49,767 bases of DNA, taken from CAZJYI01 sp964550025 (lineage in GTDB: Bacteria; Verrucomicrobiota; Kiritimatiellia; UBA8416; CAYOBW01). The DNA lies in contig CAZJYI010000080.1 of the NCBI GenBank assembly GCA_964550025.1, positions 1 to 49,767 of the forward strand. The letters run 5' to 3'. Both the position numbers and the translations under genes were made by a program. Position 1 is the first letter of the stretch. Each line of letters opens with the position of its first letter. The notes below the pieces were generated by a model that saw only the letters and a list, made by a program, of their open reading frames with translations, had not been told where the DNA came from and ran no database searches. Below are positions 40,869 to 49,736 of this stretch, piece by piece.

Positions 40869-41279
40869 ATGGGGTTGTGGATACAGATAGAACCGGGTTC
40901 GAGCCAGCCGATCTACGCGCAGATCGTCGCCCAGGTCGAGCAGGCCGTGGCGACCGGAGAGCTTCAGCCCGGAGACAGGCTGCCCCCCGTACGCGGGTTG
41001 GCCGAGGAGCTTGTCGTCAATCCGAACACGGTGGCCAAGGCCTATTCCCTTATGGAACAGGGCGGGCTGGTGGCAACACGCAAGGGCTCGGGCACTTTCG
41101 TGGCTGATCCCGCAACACGCTCGGCCGACGCGCGGGACCTCAACCAGTTGGGCACACGCATGGACACCATCATTAGCCGCGGTCTGAGCCTGGGGCTCGA
41201 CGATACGGCGTTGCGTAACATGTTCCGGGAACGGCTGGCGCGTTTCCGGCGCAGGCGCAGGAGGGCGAAGAACGAATGA
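40869..41279 (+). CDS. GntR-family regulator, YtrA subfamily
   Basis: A 136-residue transcription factor. The winged helix spans about residues 10-78 (QPIYAQIVAQVEQAVATGEL, LPPVRGLAEELVVNPNTVAK, GLVATRKGSGTFV). The short C-terminal part is two helices with an Arg-rich end instead of an effector-binding domain, the hallmark of the YtrA subfamily, whose members usually repress neighbouring ABC-transporter operons. ATG 40869 follows a GGAGGGCGAG site; the frame open from 40743 would run through the operator, so the shorter start is right. Its stop overlaps the ATPase start (ATGA). Confidence 0.9.
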   Translation: MGLWIQIEPGSSQPIYAQIVAQVEQAVATGELQPGDRLPPVRGLAEELVVNPNTVAKAYSLMEQGGLVATRKGSGTFVADPATRSADARDLNQLGTRMDTIISRGLSLGLDDTALRNMFRERLARFRRRRRRAKNE

Positions 41280-42208
41280 GTGCAATCGTTGTCGAGAACC
41301 TGGTGAAGTGCTTTGACCGGCAATGGGCCGTCAACCCGATCACCTTCGAGGTGCCGCGGGGGAGTATCTGCGGATTCCTGGGCCGGAACGGCGCGGGCAA
41401 AACGACCACGATCAAGATGCTGCTCGGACTGCTGCACCCCACGTCCGGATCGTCACGACTACTGGATTGCGACAGCACGACCCTGACGCCAGAAGTGCGC
41501 AGCCGCATCGGGTACGTAAGCGAGGGGCATCGGCTGACGCGCTGGATGCGGATCCGGGAGATCGAGCAGTACCGCAAGTCGTTCTACCGCGGACGGTGGG
41601 ACGACCGCCTGTTCGCGGAGATGATCGAGTACTTCGAGTTGTCCCCGAAGCAGAAGATCAAGCAGCTCTCCAACGGTCAACGCGCCCAGGTCTCCCTTGC
41701 GCTCACCCTCGCGCCCAATCCCGAGCTGCTGATCATGGACGATCCCACCCTCGGGCTGGATCCGGTCGTGCGACGGCAGTTTCTGGAAGGCATGGTGCAT
41801 CTCATCATGCGGGAAGGACGCACCGTGCTCTTCTCCAGCCACATTCTCAGCGATGTCGAGCGCGTGTCCGACCGCATTCTGGTCATCGATGGCGGCGTGC
41901 TCCGCGCCGATTGCACGCTTGCCGAGTTCAGTGGCAGCGTCTGTACCTTTGTTCTCTCCTTCGACGGCCGGCCGCCGGAGACCGTGCCCTTGGAGAACGC
42001 GCTCCAGTGCCGCCGCGGGGAAGACCGTTGGGAGATCAGTATCCTCAAGTGCGACGAGCTGGCCCTTCGGACCTGGGCCGAACAAGCCGGCGCCCGAGCC
42101 GTGCAGCAGCGCCGCATGACACTTGAGGACCAGTTCATCGCCTTTACCGCCCCGAGGACGGGTCGGCGGAAGCTCTTCAGTTGGGAGGACCGCGATGGCA
42201 TGGCGTAG
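41276..42208 (+). CDS. ABC transporter ATPase with Asp in Walker B
   Basis: A 310-residue ABC-type ATP-binding subunit. Walker A GRNGAGKTT (36-44), signature LSNGQ (131-135), Walker B LLIMDDPTLGLD (151-162), H-loop His189 (SSHI). The residue after the Walker B Asp, normally the catalytic Glu, is Asp (D156). The Q-loop position reads YVSEGHRL rather than carrying the usual Gln. About 100 residues follow the nucleotide-binding domain, an accessory C-terminal domain also seen in other ABC-2 exporters. It is the only ATPase in an operon with two permeases, so it presumably drives a heteromeric complex. Confidence 0.92.
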   Translation: MSAIVVENLVKCFDRQWAVNPITFEVPRGSICGFLGRNGAGKTTTIKMLLGLLHPTSGSSRLLDCDSTTLTPEVRSRIGYVSEGHRLTRWMRIREIEQYRKSFYRGRWDDRLFAEMIEYFELSPKQKIKQLSNGQRAQVSLALTLAPNPELLIMDDPTLGLDPVVRRQFLEGMVHLIMREGRTVLFSSHILSDVERVSDRILVIDGGVLRADCTLAEFSGSVCTFVLSFDGRPPETVPLENALQCRRGEDRWEISILKCDELALRTWAEQAGARAVQQRRMTLEDQFIAFTAPRTGRRKLFSWEDRDGMA

Positions 42209-42872
42209 CGTGCTTTGGAAAGAGTACCGTGAATGCAGGGTGATTGCCGCCCTGGCACTGGGGGCATTGCTGCTGCTGGGGACCTTCCTGATTCTGGCCT
42301 CCGGCGGCCTGCTCCGCGTGCATGGGCGTTGGTCGTACGAGTCCGGTTTCAGCAACATGGCGCAGCTTCCCCTGCTGTGGCCTGTCGGCGTCGTCCTCTA
42401 CGCAGTCTCGCTCGATCTCGGCATAGCGCTTGCCATCCGCCAGTACGCCATACCGGGAGTCACCGGCGAATCCGGGCCACAACTCCACCTGCCTGTTCGC
42501 CGTAGCACCCATCTCTGGGCCAAGATGTCCGTCTGCCTTGCCGCCTTCGCCGCCCTGGCCATCGCGTGGGTGGCCCTGTTCGCCTTTGCCGCCGTGAGTG
42601 GCGCACTCCGGGTTCCTCCGCAGGTCGCCTCCCTGTTCCGCGGTCTGCTCTTCCCCGTGTTCGGATTCATCGCCTACGTGGGCACGGCCATCACGTGCCT
42701 CTCGGACGGGAAGTGGTACAGGGACCGTCTCTGTGGCGCGTTCTCGGCGGTGCTTCTCCTCGCATTCAGCATCGTCAGTCCGAGCATCCCTGCCGGAGTA
42801 CCGCTGTGCATACTCGCCTTCGGCTCGATGGTCGTTGTCCTACATCACCTGTTCCGTGCCAGGGAGACATGA
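42195..42872 (+). CDS. ABC-2-type permease A
   Basis: A 225-residue membrane protein with about six hydrophobic segments, starting MAWRSVLWKEYRE, the typical cytoplasmic KE[YF]RE lead of ABC-2 permeases. It overlaps the ATPase gene by 14 bases, and a GGGAGGA site supports the ATG at 42195. The segment ALAIRQYAIPGVTGESGPQL followed by HLPVRR is shared with permease B (ILAVRQFLIPSVSGEWGFLL, then HPAGRR), so the two permeases are paralogues. The next gene starts in its stop codon (ATGA). Confidence 0.82.
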   Translation: MAWRSVLWKEYRECRVIAALALGALLLLGTFLILASGGLLRVHGRWSYESGFSNMAQLPLLWPVGVVLYAVSLDLGIALAIRQYAIPGVTGESGPQLHLPVRRSTHLWAKMSVCLAAFAALAIAWVALFAFAAVSGALRVPPQVASLFRGLLFPVFGFIAYVGTAITCLSDGKWYRDRLCGAFSAVLLLAFSIVSPSIPAGVPLCILAFGSMVVVLHHLFRARET

Positions 42873-44449
42873 GCATGCGAGTTGCCGTCGACACCGTGAG
42901 CCGCGCCGTCTTCAACGTGTGGAGATTCGTCACGGTAGCTGTCGTCGCGTCCTTCGGCCTCTTGCTTCTGCAGGGCTTCATGTTGGATCGCTGCGCACCC
43001 ATGCCCCGAGACGACCGCACCGGCCCGGGCGGTCTGTCCCCGCGGGAGTGGGAGATTGCCCGCTCGACCGTGTGCTACGACGCAGATGGCAATGTCCACT
43101 TCTTGAAGTCCGAGCATGCCTACGGGCCGTACGATGTGCTCAATTCGGATCATGACACGATGCAGTCCGGTGAGGACACGCCGATTCCTCTCCCGCTGCT
43201 CAACTTCCCTCACTGCCGGCCCTACTGGTTGAACGAGCTAGGTGCAGCCGAGCTACACATGTCGGCCTGGCGCACGCCTGTCCTGGGGCTGGACCTGTGC
43301 GGCGAGATTCCCGGCACCAATTCCTACTTTTGGGGCACGTCCCTTGGGTGGGACGCACACAGGCAGGTCTGGGCACTGGCCAGACCCCACGAGAAGCCCT
43401 TTGCCTACGTCGGCCGCAATGGACGCACGCAAGCGCCGTCGCGTAACGACCGTTTCGGGCGCTTGCGCTGGGGAGCCGTCACGCCCCCCGGCAACGGGCT
43501 CGCCGCGCGACTGACGCTGGTTAGCGACCACGCCGCCTTCGACGTGGACCTCGCCGACATGACCGTCGCGACCCTCTTCGAAGACCGGGCCTGCCGCATT
43601 ACGCACGTCACCGCATCCGGCTGGCACCGCACGTTGTTCAGGGAAACCCCCGCCGCGTCGCACCGTGCGTTGCTCCGGCTACGCACCGATGACGGGCGCG
43701 ATCACCTTGTTCTGCGGTTCCCGCGGGAACACGTCGTGGTTGTGCCTCGCGACGCGACCGGGCGACCTCTCTACGGCGAGTACGCCGCCACTCTCGACGG
43801 GGTCTTCTTCCTACACCGGGAGGGCGACCTTCGTTTGCCCGGGGATCAAGGCTTCCTGGCTTTTGGCACCGGCTACCTCCATGCGCTGCAATCGCCATGG
43901 AACATGAAAGAAACACTCTACAGGGTTGCGTCGGACGGCAAGCTGTCACGGGTCAACTCGTTCACCTGGAAGCAACCGGACCGCAGCATGGTGCACTACC
44001 TCCCCGGGGGCCGGCCTCGCGCAAAATCGTCCCTTGTCACTGCCTTTTCTCCGCTCCTGTACCGCCCGCTCCACCACGTCGCGCTTCTGTGGTGGGCAAG
44101 GGGGGACTTCTATCATCGTGTGCTCGGTCACGCGCGGCCGTACCCGCTTGCGGAATCGCTTGTCGAGATGCTCGCCCTGATCCATCCATGGCATGCCGGT
44201 TGGGCCGCGTTCATCACGGGGCTGGCGGCCGCGTTCGTGGCCATACACGCGCGCCGGTGGGGGCTTGGCGGGGGACAGACCCTGTTCTGGCTGACCGTCG
44301 TCGGCATGCTCAACACCGTGGGTGTGCTCACGTACCTGTGCATAGCCCGTCGTCCGGCCCCTCCATCCGCCCAGTCAGGAGAGCAGCCCGAGGAATCCCT
44401 CTTTGCCCGACCGGCTTTGCTTCCGGACCAACCAGGAGCCTGTCAATGA
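42869..44449 (+). CDS. Large membrane-anchored operon protein A
   Basis: A 526-residue protein with one N-terminal membrane segment (about 18-36, FVTVAVVASFGLLLLQGFML), an exported domain of about 400 residues rich in beta strands and W/Y/P (a propeller-like feel), and two C-terminal membrane segments (HAGWAAFITGLAAAFVAIHA and LFWLTVVGMLNTVGVLTYLC) before a Pro-rich tail. It shares with protein B an [AG]Y[VL]GRNG motif and the final hydrophobic N..G..xxL motif, so they are distant paralogues. No named family recognised. ATGA overlaps on both sides tie it to permeases A and B. The start at 42869 is set by the overlap. Confidence 0.8.
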   Translation: MSMRVAVDTVSRAVFNVWRFVTVAVVASFGLLLLQGFMLDRCAPMPRDDRTGPGGLSPREWEIARSTVCYDADGNVHFLKSEHAYGPYDVLNSDHDTMQSGEDTPIPLPLLNFPHCRPYWLNELGAAELHMSAWRTPVLGLDLCGEIPGTNSYFWGTSLGWDAHRQVWALARPHEKPFAYVGRNGRTQAPSRNDRFGRLRWGAVTPPGNGLAARLTLVSDHAAFDVDLADMTVATLFEDRACRITHVTASGWHRTLFRETPAASHRALLRLRTDDGRDHLVLRFPREHVVVVPRDATGRPLYGEYAATLDGVFFLHREGDLRLPGDQGFLAFGTGYLHALQSPWNMKETLYRVASDGKLSRVNSFTWKQPDRSMVHYLPGGRPRAKSSLVTAFSPLLYRPLHHVALLWWARGDFYHRVLGHARPYPLAESLVEMLALIHPWHAGWAAFITGLAAAFVAIHARRWGLGGGQTLFWLTVVGMLNTVGVLTYLCIARRPAPPSAQSGEQPEESLFARPALLPDQPGACQ

Positions 44450-45108
44450 GTTCTACCGCCCTCCTCAAGAAGGACCTGCGAGAATGCCTGCCGTGGCTGC
44501 TGCCGGTGCTGCTCATTCTGCTCGCCGTGGGGGTGGAGGAGACGACCACCCGCTCGTGGGAAAGAACCTGGAGTCCCTACGGCGGATACGGTCTCTGGGT
44601 GAGACCCGATTCACGGGTCTGCGCCACCGCCGGGGTCCTGTTCGTCGGCACGCTCCTGCTCGCGGGCATCCTGGCTGTTCGGCAGTTCCTCATTCCGTCG
44701 GTGTCCGGCGAGTGGGGTTTTCTCCTGCACCCCGCGGGACGGCGAACAGTCCTGCGCAGCCGCCTCACGACCGGCCTTGTGTCGCTCCTGTCGCTCGGCG
44801 GCGTATGGACGGGCGTGTTCATGAGGACCCTGAGTCCCGGCGTTCTCCAGGCGCCCCCGCCCATCGATGCCCTGGCCGTGGGTTGGGTGTCGGTTGGCTG
44901 GGGCTGTGTCTTCTACCTGGCTGTGAGCCTGGCTGTTCTCGTGGGCGGGGCGTGGTGGGGCCGCAAGTCCGCCCCTCTTGCCTTCGCCCTGATCGCCCTG
45001 CTGGCCGCGCTTGGACTCGGCATCACGGCTGCCGGCGTGACCGCGGTCGTCGCGTTTGCGCTGCTGCTGCCCCAGCTTCTATGGGAGTTCAACGCACGTG
45101 AGTTCTAA
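44446..45108 (+). CDS. ABC-2-type permease B
   Basis: A 220-residue membrane protein with about six hydrophobic segments, starting MSSTALLKKDLRECLPWLL. It is paralogous to permease A by the shared A[IV]RQ[YF]xIPxV[TS]GExG motif and the overall length. The ATG overlaps the stop of protein A (ATGA). The longer frame open upstream lies inside protein A and is not coding. It probably pairs with permease A around one ATPase dimer. Confidence 0.82.
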   Translation: MSSTALLKKDLRECLPWLLPVLLILLAVGVEETTTRSWERTWSPYGGYGLWVRPDSRVCATAGVLFVGTLLLAGILAVRQFLIPSVSGEWGFLLHPAGRRTVLRSRLTTGLVSLLSLGGVWTGVFMRTLSPGVLQAPPPIDALAVGWVSVGWGCVFYLAVSLAVLVGGAWWGRKSAPLAFALIALLAALGLGITAAGVTAVVAFALLLPQLLWEFNAREF

Positions 45109-46747
45109 CCTGGACTATTCACCTGGTAGTACGGTCCCCACCGGCCTCGCGCCGGTGGAGTCAGAGATCGAACGGCCAACGGCGACCGAAACGGAGCGCT
45201 CCCGGCGCCCGGGGCGAGCGAGTGGAGAGCTTCGCGCGAACCTCGCTCCATCCAGGCTCAGCCTCGCCACACTTGCCCGCCTCTGCCGGCTTCTCACGGC
45301 CACGGTTGTCATCCTTGTGTTGCTTCACACCCTACAGGGCGCGATCGAGATGATCTCCGTCCTGGTCCCGCACGAACGCCGGCAGGAAGCCGTCCGGCCC
45401 GGCATGGCTCAGTTCACCGACCAGGAAAAGTCCGTGCTCCGCGTAATGCAGGCCAGCAAGGCATTCCGGCCCGACGGCACGCTTGACGTCATTCCCCGGA
45501 TACAGACATGTGACCCGGTGAGAAAGCCGGTTGAGCAACTGATCTCCGTGCTCAGTCCCGACGGCGAGCTCGTGTGGGAGGGCGAACGGCAGCACATGCC
45601 CTTCGAGCACCTGGAGTTTTCCCACTACATGATCGGGTACGACAGGAGCCAGCGCCTCTTCGCGCGTCCGCGATGGACGCCCGCACCGGCCGAGACCGTG
45701 GAGTTCCCGGTTGCCGCGGGCGACGGCAAGACGGAAATCTGGCGCTACGACACCCGCGTGCGCCGGTTCCGGGGGTTCCGGCTGCAAGGCAAGCCCGTCG
45801 GCTACCTGGGTCGCAACGGGTTTTCCATGCAGCCCGAAAAGGCCAAACCCTTCGAGACCTGCATCGGCGCCGGGGAGTTCCTGCGCGGGAAGATACGCAA
45901 CGGTCTCATCCTGTGGGTGACGCAGAACGGCGCCTACCGCCTGGACTTCCTCAAACGGGAAGTCGAAACCCTTGCCGAAGGACGCGTGGACATCCAGCTT
46001 CTCAACTGGTCCGCCAACTCGCAATCCGGTACGCCCGTCACGGGAAAACGGGCGATGGTCATCCGGGTGAGTCCAACGGTGTACGATGTCATCGAGCCCC
46101 GGACGCGCACCGACTACCGGCTCGAATTCCCCGAGACCGGGGATGGTCGGAAGCCGGCGCCTTTCATGTTTGCCCTTCGTGACGACATTCTCTACGCGGC
46201 CCGCTATTCTTACCCCGCGGGTTCGGACGGCACGCGGAAGATTGCCGAGCTGTTTCGCGTCGATGGGCAGCGCCGGCCGGTTCTTGTCGCGCGGCATGAA
46301 CTGGTCTACGACGCGTCGCTCTACCCTCGCCTCCACGTGCAACACCAGCACCCCGCAAGAGCGGCGGCGCTGGTTGCGGTCCTGCAACCGTTGCCCTATG
46401 GGATCGTAACGCGCGCGGTGTTGCAGCACTGCCGTCAGAATCCCGATCAGAGGCGCTCTCTCGTGTCTCTCTTCCATCCGCCGCGGCCCGGATTCGGGCA
46501 CGGCACACGCCCGGGCTGGCAGCAACGCTGGCTCGGAAGCGTCATGCGCAACAGCCTGCCGGTCGGTCCGCCCGCCCTCGCCACCGCCTGCCTGCTCGCC
46601 GTCGTTCTCCTCGTCATCCGCCGCCGTCGGACCCCATGGCAGCGTTCCCTCGTCTGGGCTGTCTGGACCCTGTTGTTCAACCTCGGCGGTTTTCTTGCCT
46701 GCGTGATCACGCGCCAGCGTGAACCGCGCCGCGTACAACGCGGCTGA
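45098..46747 (+). CDS. Large membrane-anchored operon protein B
   Basis: A 549-residue protein starting at GTG (45098), overlapping permease B by 11 bases, with a GGGAG site ahead. An N-terminal cytoplasmic segment of about 70 residues, rich in Glu/Arg/Ser, precedes a membrane segment (LLTATVVILVLLHTLQG, about 78-94). Next is a beta-rich exported domain of about 390 residues with the GYLGRNGF motif shared with protein A, then two C-terminal membrane segments (ALATACLLAVVLLVI and VWAVWTLLFNLGGFLACVIT). No known family. As last gene of the operon, and paralogous in layout to protein A, it suggests the permease-plus-anchored-protein unit was duplicated. Confidence 0.78.
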   Translation: MSSNLDYSPGSTVPTGLAPVESEIERPTATETERSRRPGRASGELRANLAPSRLSLATLARLCRLLTATVVILVLLHTLQGAIEMISVLVPHERRQEAVRPGMAQFTDQEKSVLRVMQASKAFRPDGTLDVIPRIQTCDPVRKPVEQLISVLSPDGELVWEGERQHMPFEHLEFSHYMIGYDRSQRLFARPRWTPAPAETVEFPVAAGDGKTEIWRYDTRVRRFRGFRLQGKPVGYLGRNGFSMQPEKAKPFETCIGAGEFLRGKIRNGLILWVTQNGAYRLDFLKREVETLAEGRVDIQLLNWSANSQSGTPVTGKRAMVIRVSPTVYDVIEPRTRTDYRLEFPETGDGRKPAPFMFALRDDILYAARYSYPAGSDGTRKIAELFRVDGQRRPVLVARHELVYDASLYPRLHVQHQHPARAAALVAVLQPLPYGIVTRAVLQHCRQNPDQRRSLVSLFHPPRPGFGHGTRPGWQQRWLGSVMRNSLPVGPPALATACLLAVVLLVIRRRRTPWQRSLVWAVWTLLFNLGGFLACVITRQREPRRVQRG

Positions 46748-46873
46748 TTGGCGGAGTCCCGCCGTGCCGCACCGGGTTTCCGCAACCGTTCACGGCCCCG
46801 GCAGAACGGCGGCAGCCGGAATCCGCGGCTATCGTTCAGCTCCATGAACCACCGGGTATCGGCTGTTTCCTGT

Positions 46874-46902
46874 TTGCGCGCGGCGCGGAAATGGCATAGC
46901 GT
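46874..46902 (+). promoter_or_regulatory. Promoter candidate for PQQ-like gene 2
   Basis: TTGCGC (46874-46879), 17 bases, TAGCGT (46897-46902), about 28 bases before the start codon. Confidence 0.5.
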
Positions 46903-46930
46903 TGGAGCACTTCTATGTGGAGGAATACGA

Positions 46931-48199
46931 ATGCAAAGAACCACCGTTTCTGTCGTGGCCGTCCTCATCCTCGCGTCAAGCGTGTCTTCGGAGACTGTCC
47001 CCAATTGGCCGCATTGGCGCGGCCCGCGTTGCGACGGTAGCGCCGAAGGCGGACCGTATCCCGTGAAGTGGAATCCGGACCGTGTTCTGTGGAAAGCCGC
47101 CGTGCCCGGTAAGGGGTGCTCCACGCCGATTGTGTGGCAGAAGAAGATCTACCTGACGACGGGGGCCGAGGGACGGGATACGGCCCTCGCTGTCGGCTGG
47201 TCGGGTCGGGAGCTATGGCGCGTGACCCTTGGCAAGGAAACTCCGGGCAAGCACAAGAACGCGTCCGGCAGCAATCCCTCGCCGGTGACCGACGGGCACC
47301 GCATCTTCATCTTCTTCAAGAGCGGCGAGCTGGCGGCCCTGGGGCTCGACGGAACGGTTCTCTGGCGGAAGAACCTCTTTAAGCAGTTCGGCGAAGACAA
47401 GCGTTTCTGGGATTTCGGTACGTCGCCCGCTTTGACGGCGAAACACGTGGTGATGGCGCAGATGCATGCCGCTGATTCCTACCTTGCGGCTTTCGACAAG
47501 AAGACCGGCGAGCTGTGCTGGAAGGTTGCCCGGAATTACGAGACGCCCGTTGAGGGCGACCAGGCGTACGCGACACCTCTTGTCTATAGCCGCCGGGGCG
47601 CCGAAACGCTCCTGGTGTGGGGGGGCTTGCACCTGACGGCCCACGACGCATCGGATGGTGCCGTGCTCTGGTCTTGCGGCGACTTCAATCCCGAGTCCAA
47701 GACCCTCTGGCCCGCGGTGGCGACACCGGTAATCGTCGAGGACATCGCTGTGGTCTGCTGCGGACGGGCCGACCGCAAGCAACCGCGCCTGCACGGCATC
47801 AGGATGGGGGGCGACGGTGACGTCACCGCGACGCACCGCCTGTGGAAACGGGATGATGCCGGGGCGTTTGTGCCCTCGCCCGCTTCGCACGATGCGCGCG
47901 TCTACGTTGTGAGTGACCTCGGCGCCGTTGACTGCATCGACCCGCGGACGGGAAAGACGGTATGGCATGCCGATCTACCAAAGGGGCGGGGAAAGGTCTT
48001 CGCCTCGCCACTTGTTGCCGGCGGACACCTGTACGCGGCCCGCGACAGCGGCACGGTCTACGTGGCACGGACCGGCGAGTCGTTCGAGTTGATCTCGAAG
48101 ATCGACATGGGCGAGCGCATCATCGGCAGCCCGATCGCCGTAGACGGCCGCCTGTTGATCCGCGGCGACAGTCACCTCTTCTGCATCGCGGCGAAGTAG
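46931..48199 (+). CDS. Exported PQQ-like beta-propeller protein
   Basis: A 422-residue exported protein of the same family as 15861-17222. Signal peptide MQRTTVSVVAVLILASSVSS, then WPHWRGPRCDG and propeller blades (LAALGLDGTVLWRKNL, YLAAFDKKTGELCWKV, LTAHDASDGAVLWS, VDCIDPRTGKTVWH). No enzyme active site is visible. A TGGAGGA site lies a few bases before the ATG at 46931; the frame open from 46748 is not supported. Unlike its paralogue it ends cleanly (LLIRGDSHLFCIAAK). Confidence 0.85.
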   Translation: MQRTTVSVVAVLILASSVSSETVPNWPHWRGPRCDGSAEGGPYPVKWNPDRVLWKAAVPGKGCSTPIVWQKKIYLTTGAEGRDTALAVGWSGRELWRVTLGKETPGKHKNASGSNPSPVTDGHRIFIFFKSGELAALGLDGTVLWRKNLFKQFGEDKRFWDFGTSPALTAKHVVMAQMHAADSYLAAFDKKTGELCWKVARNYETPVEGDQAYATPLVYSRRGAETLLVWGGLHLTAHDASDGAVLWSCGDFNPESKTLWPAVATPVIVEDIAVVCCGRADRKQPRLHGIRMGGDGDVTATHRLWKRDDAGAFVPSPASHDARVYVVSDLGAVDCIDPRTGKTVWHADLPKGRGKVFASPLVAGGHLYAARDSGTVYVARTGESFELISKIDMGERIIGSPIAVDGRLLIRGDSHLFCIAAK

Positions 48200-48379
48200 C
48201 ACCGCTTCACGTGTCTCATCGGAGGGATTCCTGCTTCGAGCAGGTTCGCGGCGGAGTATGCATTTCCCGGCCGGCTCGCGGCAATTGTGTGAGGGATCTG
48301 GGCAACTCTCCGCGCACGTTCGTCTTCCGGGCCCGCGCCGACATAAGCGGGGAACTTTGCACGGTCTCCAGCGTCCGCC

Positions 48380-49636
48380 TCACCGGTCCTCATTCCACCG
48401 TCGCAGTACGAGCACGGCGTTTTGCCCGCCAAATCCGAAGCTGTTCTTCATCGCGATCGGCGCCGGCATCGGCTCCGGCTCGGAACCGACGAGACGGACG
48501 GTGCATTCCGGGTCGGGGTTGTTCAGGTTGAGGTTGGCCGGGATGGTGCTGTTTTCCAGTGCGAGGATGGTGGCAATCGTCTCGGCGGCGCCGGAGGCGC
48601 CGAGGAGGTGGCCGAAGTAGGTCTTGGTCGATCCCACGGGCGTGCGGTCGGCCGCGTCTCCGAGGACCATGCGGATCGATTGGCTTTCGCAGGGGTCATT
48701 GGCTTTCGTGGCCGTGCCGTGGGCATTGATATAGCCGAGGGCGTCCGGCCGTACCCCGGCGGATGCCAGCGCGGCCCGCATGGCGGCGGCCTGACCCTCC
48801 GCGTCCGGTCGGGTCAGGTGCTTCGCATCGGAAGATTCCCCGTAACCGCACACTTCGGCACGGATACGTGCGCCCCTCGCGCGAGCGGTTTCCAACTCCT
48901 CGAGCACCAGCGCGCCCGCGCCTTCACCAAGGATGCAGCCGCTGCGGTCGACGTCGAAAGGCCGGCAGGCCGTGGCTGGGTCCTGGTGTTTCGACATCAC
49001 ACCGAGCTTGTTCCAGCCAAGGAAACTCCCGTAGTCAAAAATGGCCTCGCTGCCTCCGGTCAGGATCTGGTTCGCATAGCCGTCTACGATCATGCGAAAC
49101 GCCATGCCCATGGCCGTTGTGGCAGATGAGCATGCACAGATCACAACGTAGTTAGGGCCCGTGAGCCGGTAGCGGATTGAAATCTGCGATGAGATGGCAC
49201 TGGCCATGCAGCGGGGGACGGTGGTGGGCCTGACGGAGCGCAAGCCCCGTTCGGCATAGGCCGTGTAGGCGTTGCAGATGCTGTGCGCTGCGCCCGCACC
49301 CGTGCCGAACAGCGTCCCCACGGGTTGCGGCGTCGCCTCCGCGTCGTCCGGGTGGAGCAGGCCCGCCTGCTTGAGTGCCACCGCGGACACGAGAATGCTC
49401 ATGTCCACCGTGCGGTCCAGCGGTCGAACTCCGTGGCGTTCCAGTGCTGCCGTGAGCTCATCCGTGTCGATTTCCGCGCCGTTCGGCGTTTTGAGCTTCA
49501 GCGCCTCGATATCGAGGGTCTTCAGGCGGGCAATGCCCGAACGGCCCGCCAGCAGATTGCTCCAGAACGTCTCTTCGTCGAGGCCGACCGCGGTGGCGAT
49601 TCCGAGTCCCGTTACCACTACCCTTCTTCTACTCAC
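48380..49636 (-). CDS. Beta-ketoacyl-ACP synthase, FabF type
   Basis: A 418-residue condensing enzyme of the KAS II type, which extends acyl-ACP with malonyl-ACP. The catalytic triad is complete: Cys169 in ICACSSATTAMG, His306 in INAHGTATKANDP and His343 in STKTYFGHLLGASG, with Lys338. The C-terminal NSFGFGGQNAVLVL Gly-rich loop is present. The GTG at 49636 follows CGGAGTAG and gives the canonical VVVTGLG start; an upstream ATG at 49714 adds 26 unlikely residues. No ACP gene is inside the window, but the upstream side is cut off. FabF of primary metabolism and a specialised KAS in an unseen cluster are both possible. Confidence 0.88.
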   Translation of the reverse strand: MSRRRVVVTGLGIATAVGLDEETFWSNLLAGRSGIARLKTLDIEALKLKTPNGAEIDTDELTAALERHGVRPLDRTVDMSILVSAVALKQAGLLHPDDAEATPQPVGTLFGTGAGAAHSICNAYTAYAERGLRSVRPTTVPRCMASAISSQISIRYRLTGPNYVVICACSSATTAMGMAFRMIVDGYANQILTGGSEAIFDYGSFLGWNKLGVMSKHQDPATACRPFDVDRSGCILGEGAGALVLEELETARARGARIRAEVCGYGESSDAKHLTRPDAEGQAAAMRAALASAGVRPDALGYINAHGTATKANDPCESQSIRMVLGDAADRTPVGSTKTYFGHLLGASGAAETIATILALENSTIPANLNLNNPDPECTVRLVGSEPEPMPAPIAMKNSFGFGGQNAVLVLRRWNEDR

Positions 49637-49711
49637 AAGTCTACTCCGTTTGTATGGCGTCTTGATATGCGGTCCAGCTCTCGCGGGGCGTTCCCGTCCG
49701 CGACCGCATCG

Positions 49712-49736
49712 CAAATTTCAAATCTCAGATTTCAGA
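49712..49736. repeat. Dispersed 'caaatctcagatttcag' repeat, second copy
   Basis: caaatttcaaatctcagatt followed by tcag, the same family as 1964-2000. It lies upstream of the FabF-type gene, where the promoter would be expected. An 11-base direct repeat (tccgcgaccgc) lies at 49697-49707 and 49757-49767 on either side. Confidence 0.5.

Noticed and set aside
46748..46930. N-terminal extension of the second PQQ-like gene from 46748.
   Set aside because: The extension is Arg-rich and precedes an internal signal peptide; the ribosome site and promoter form are placed for the ATG at 46931.
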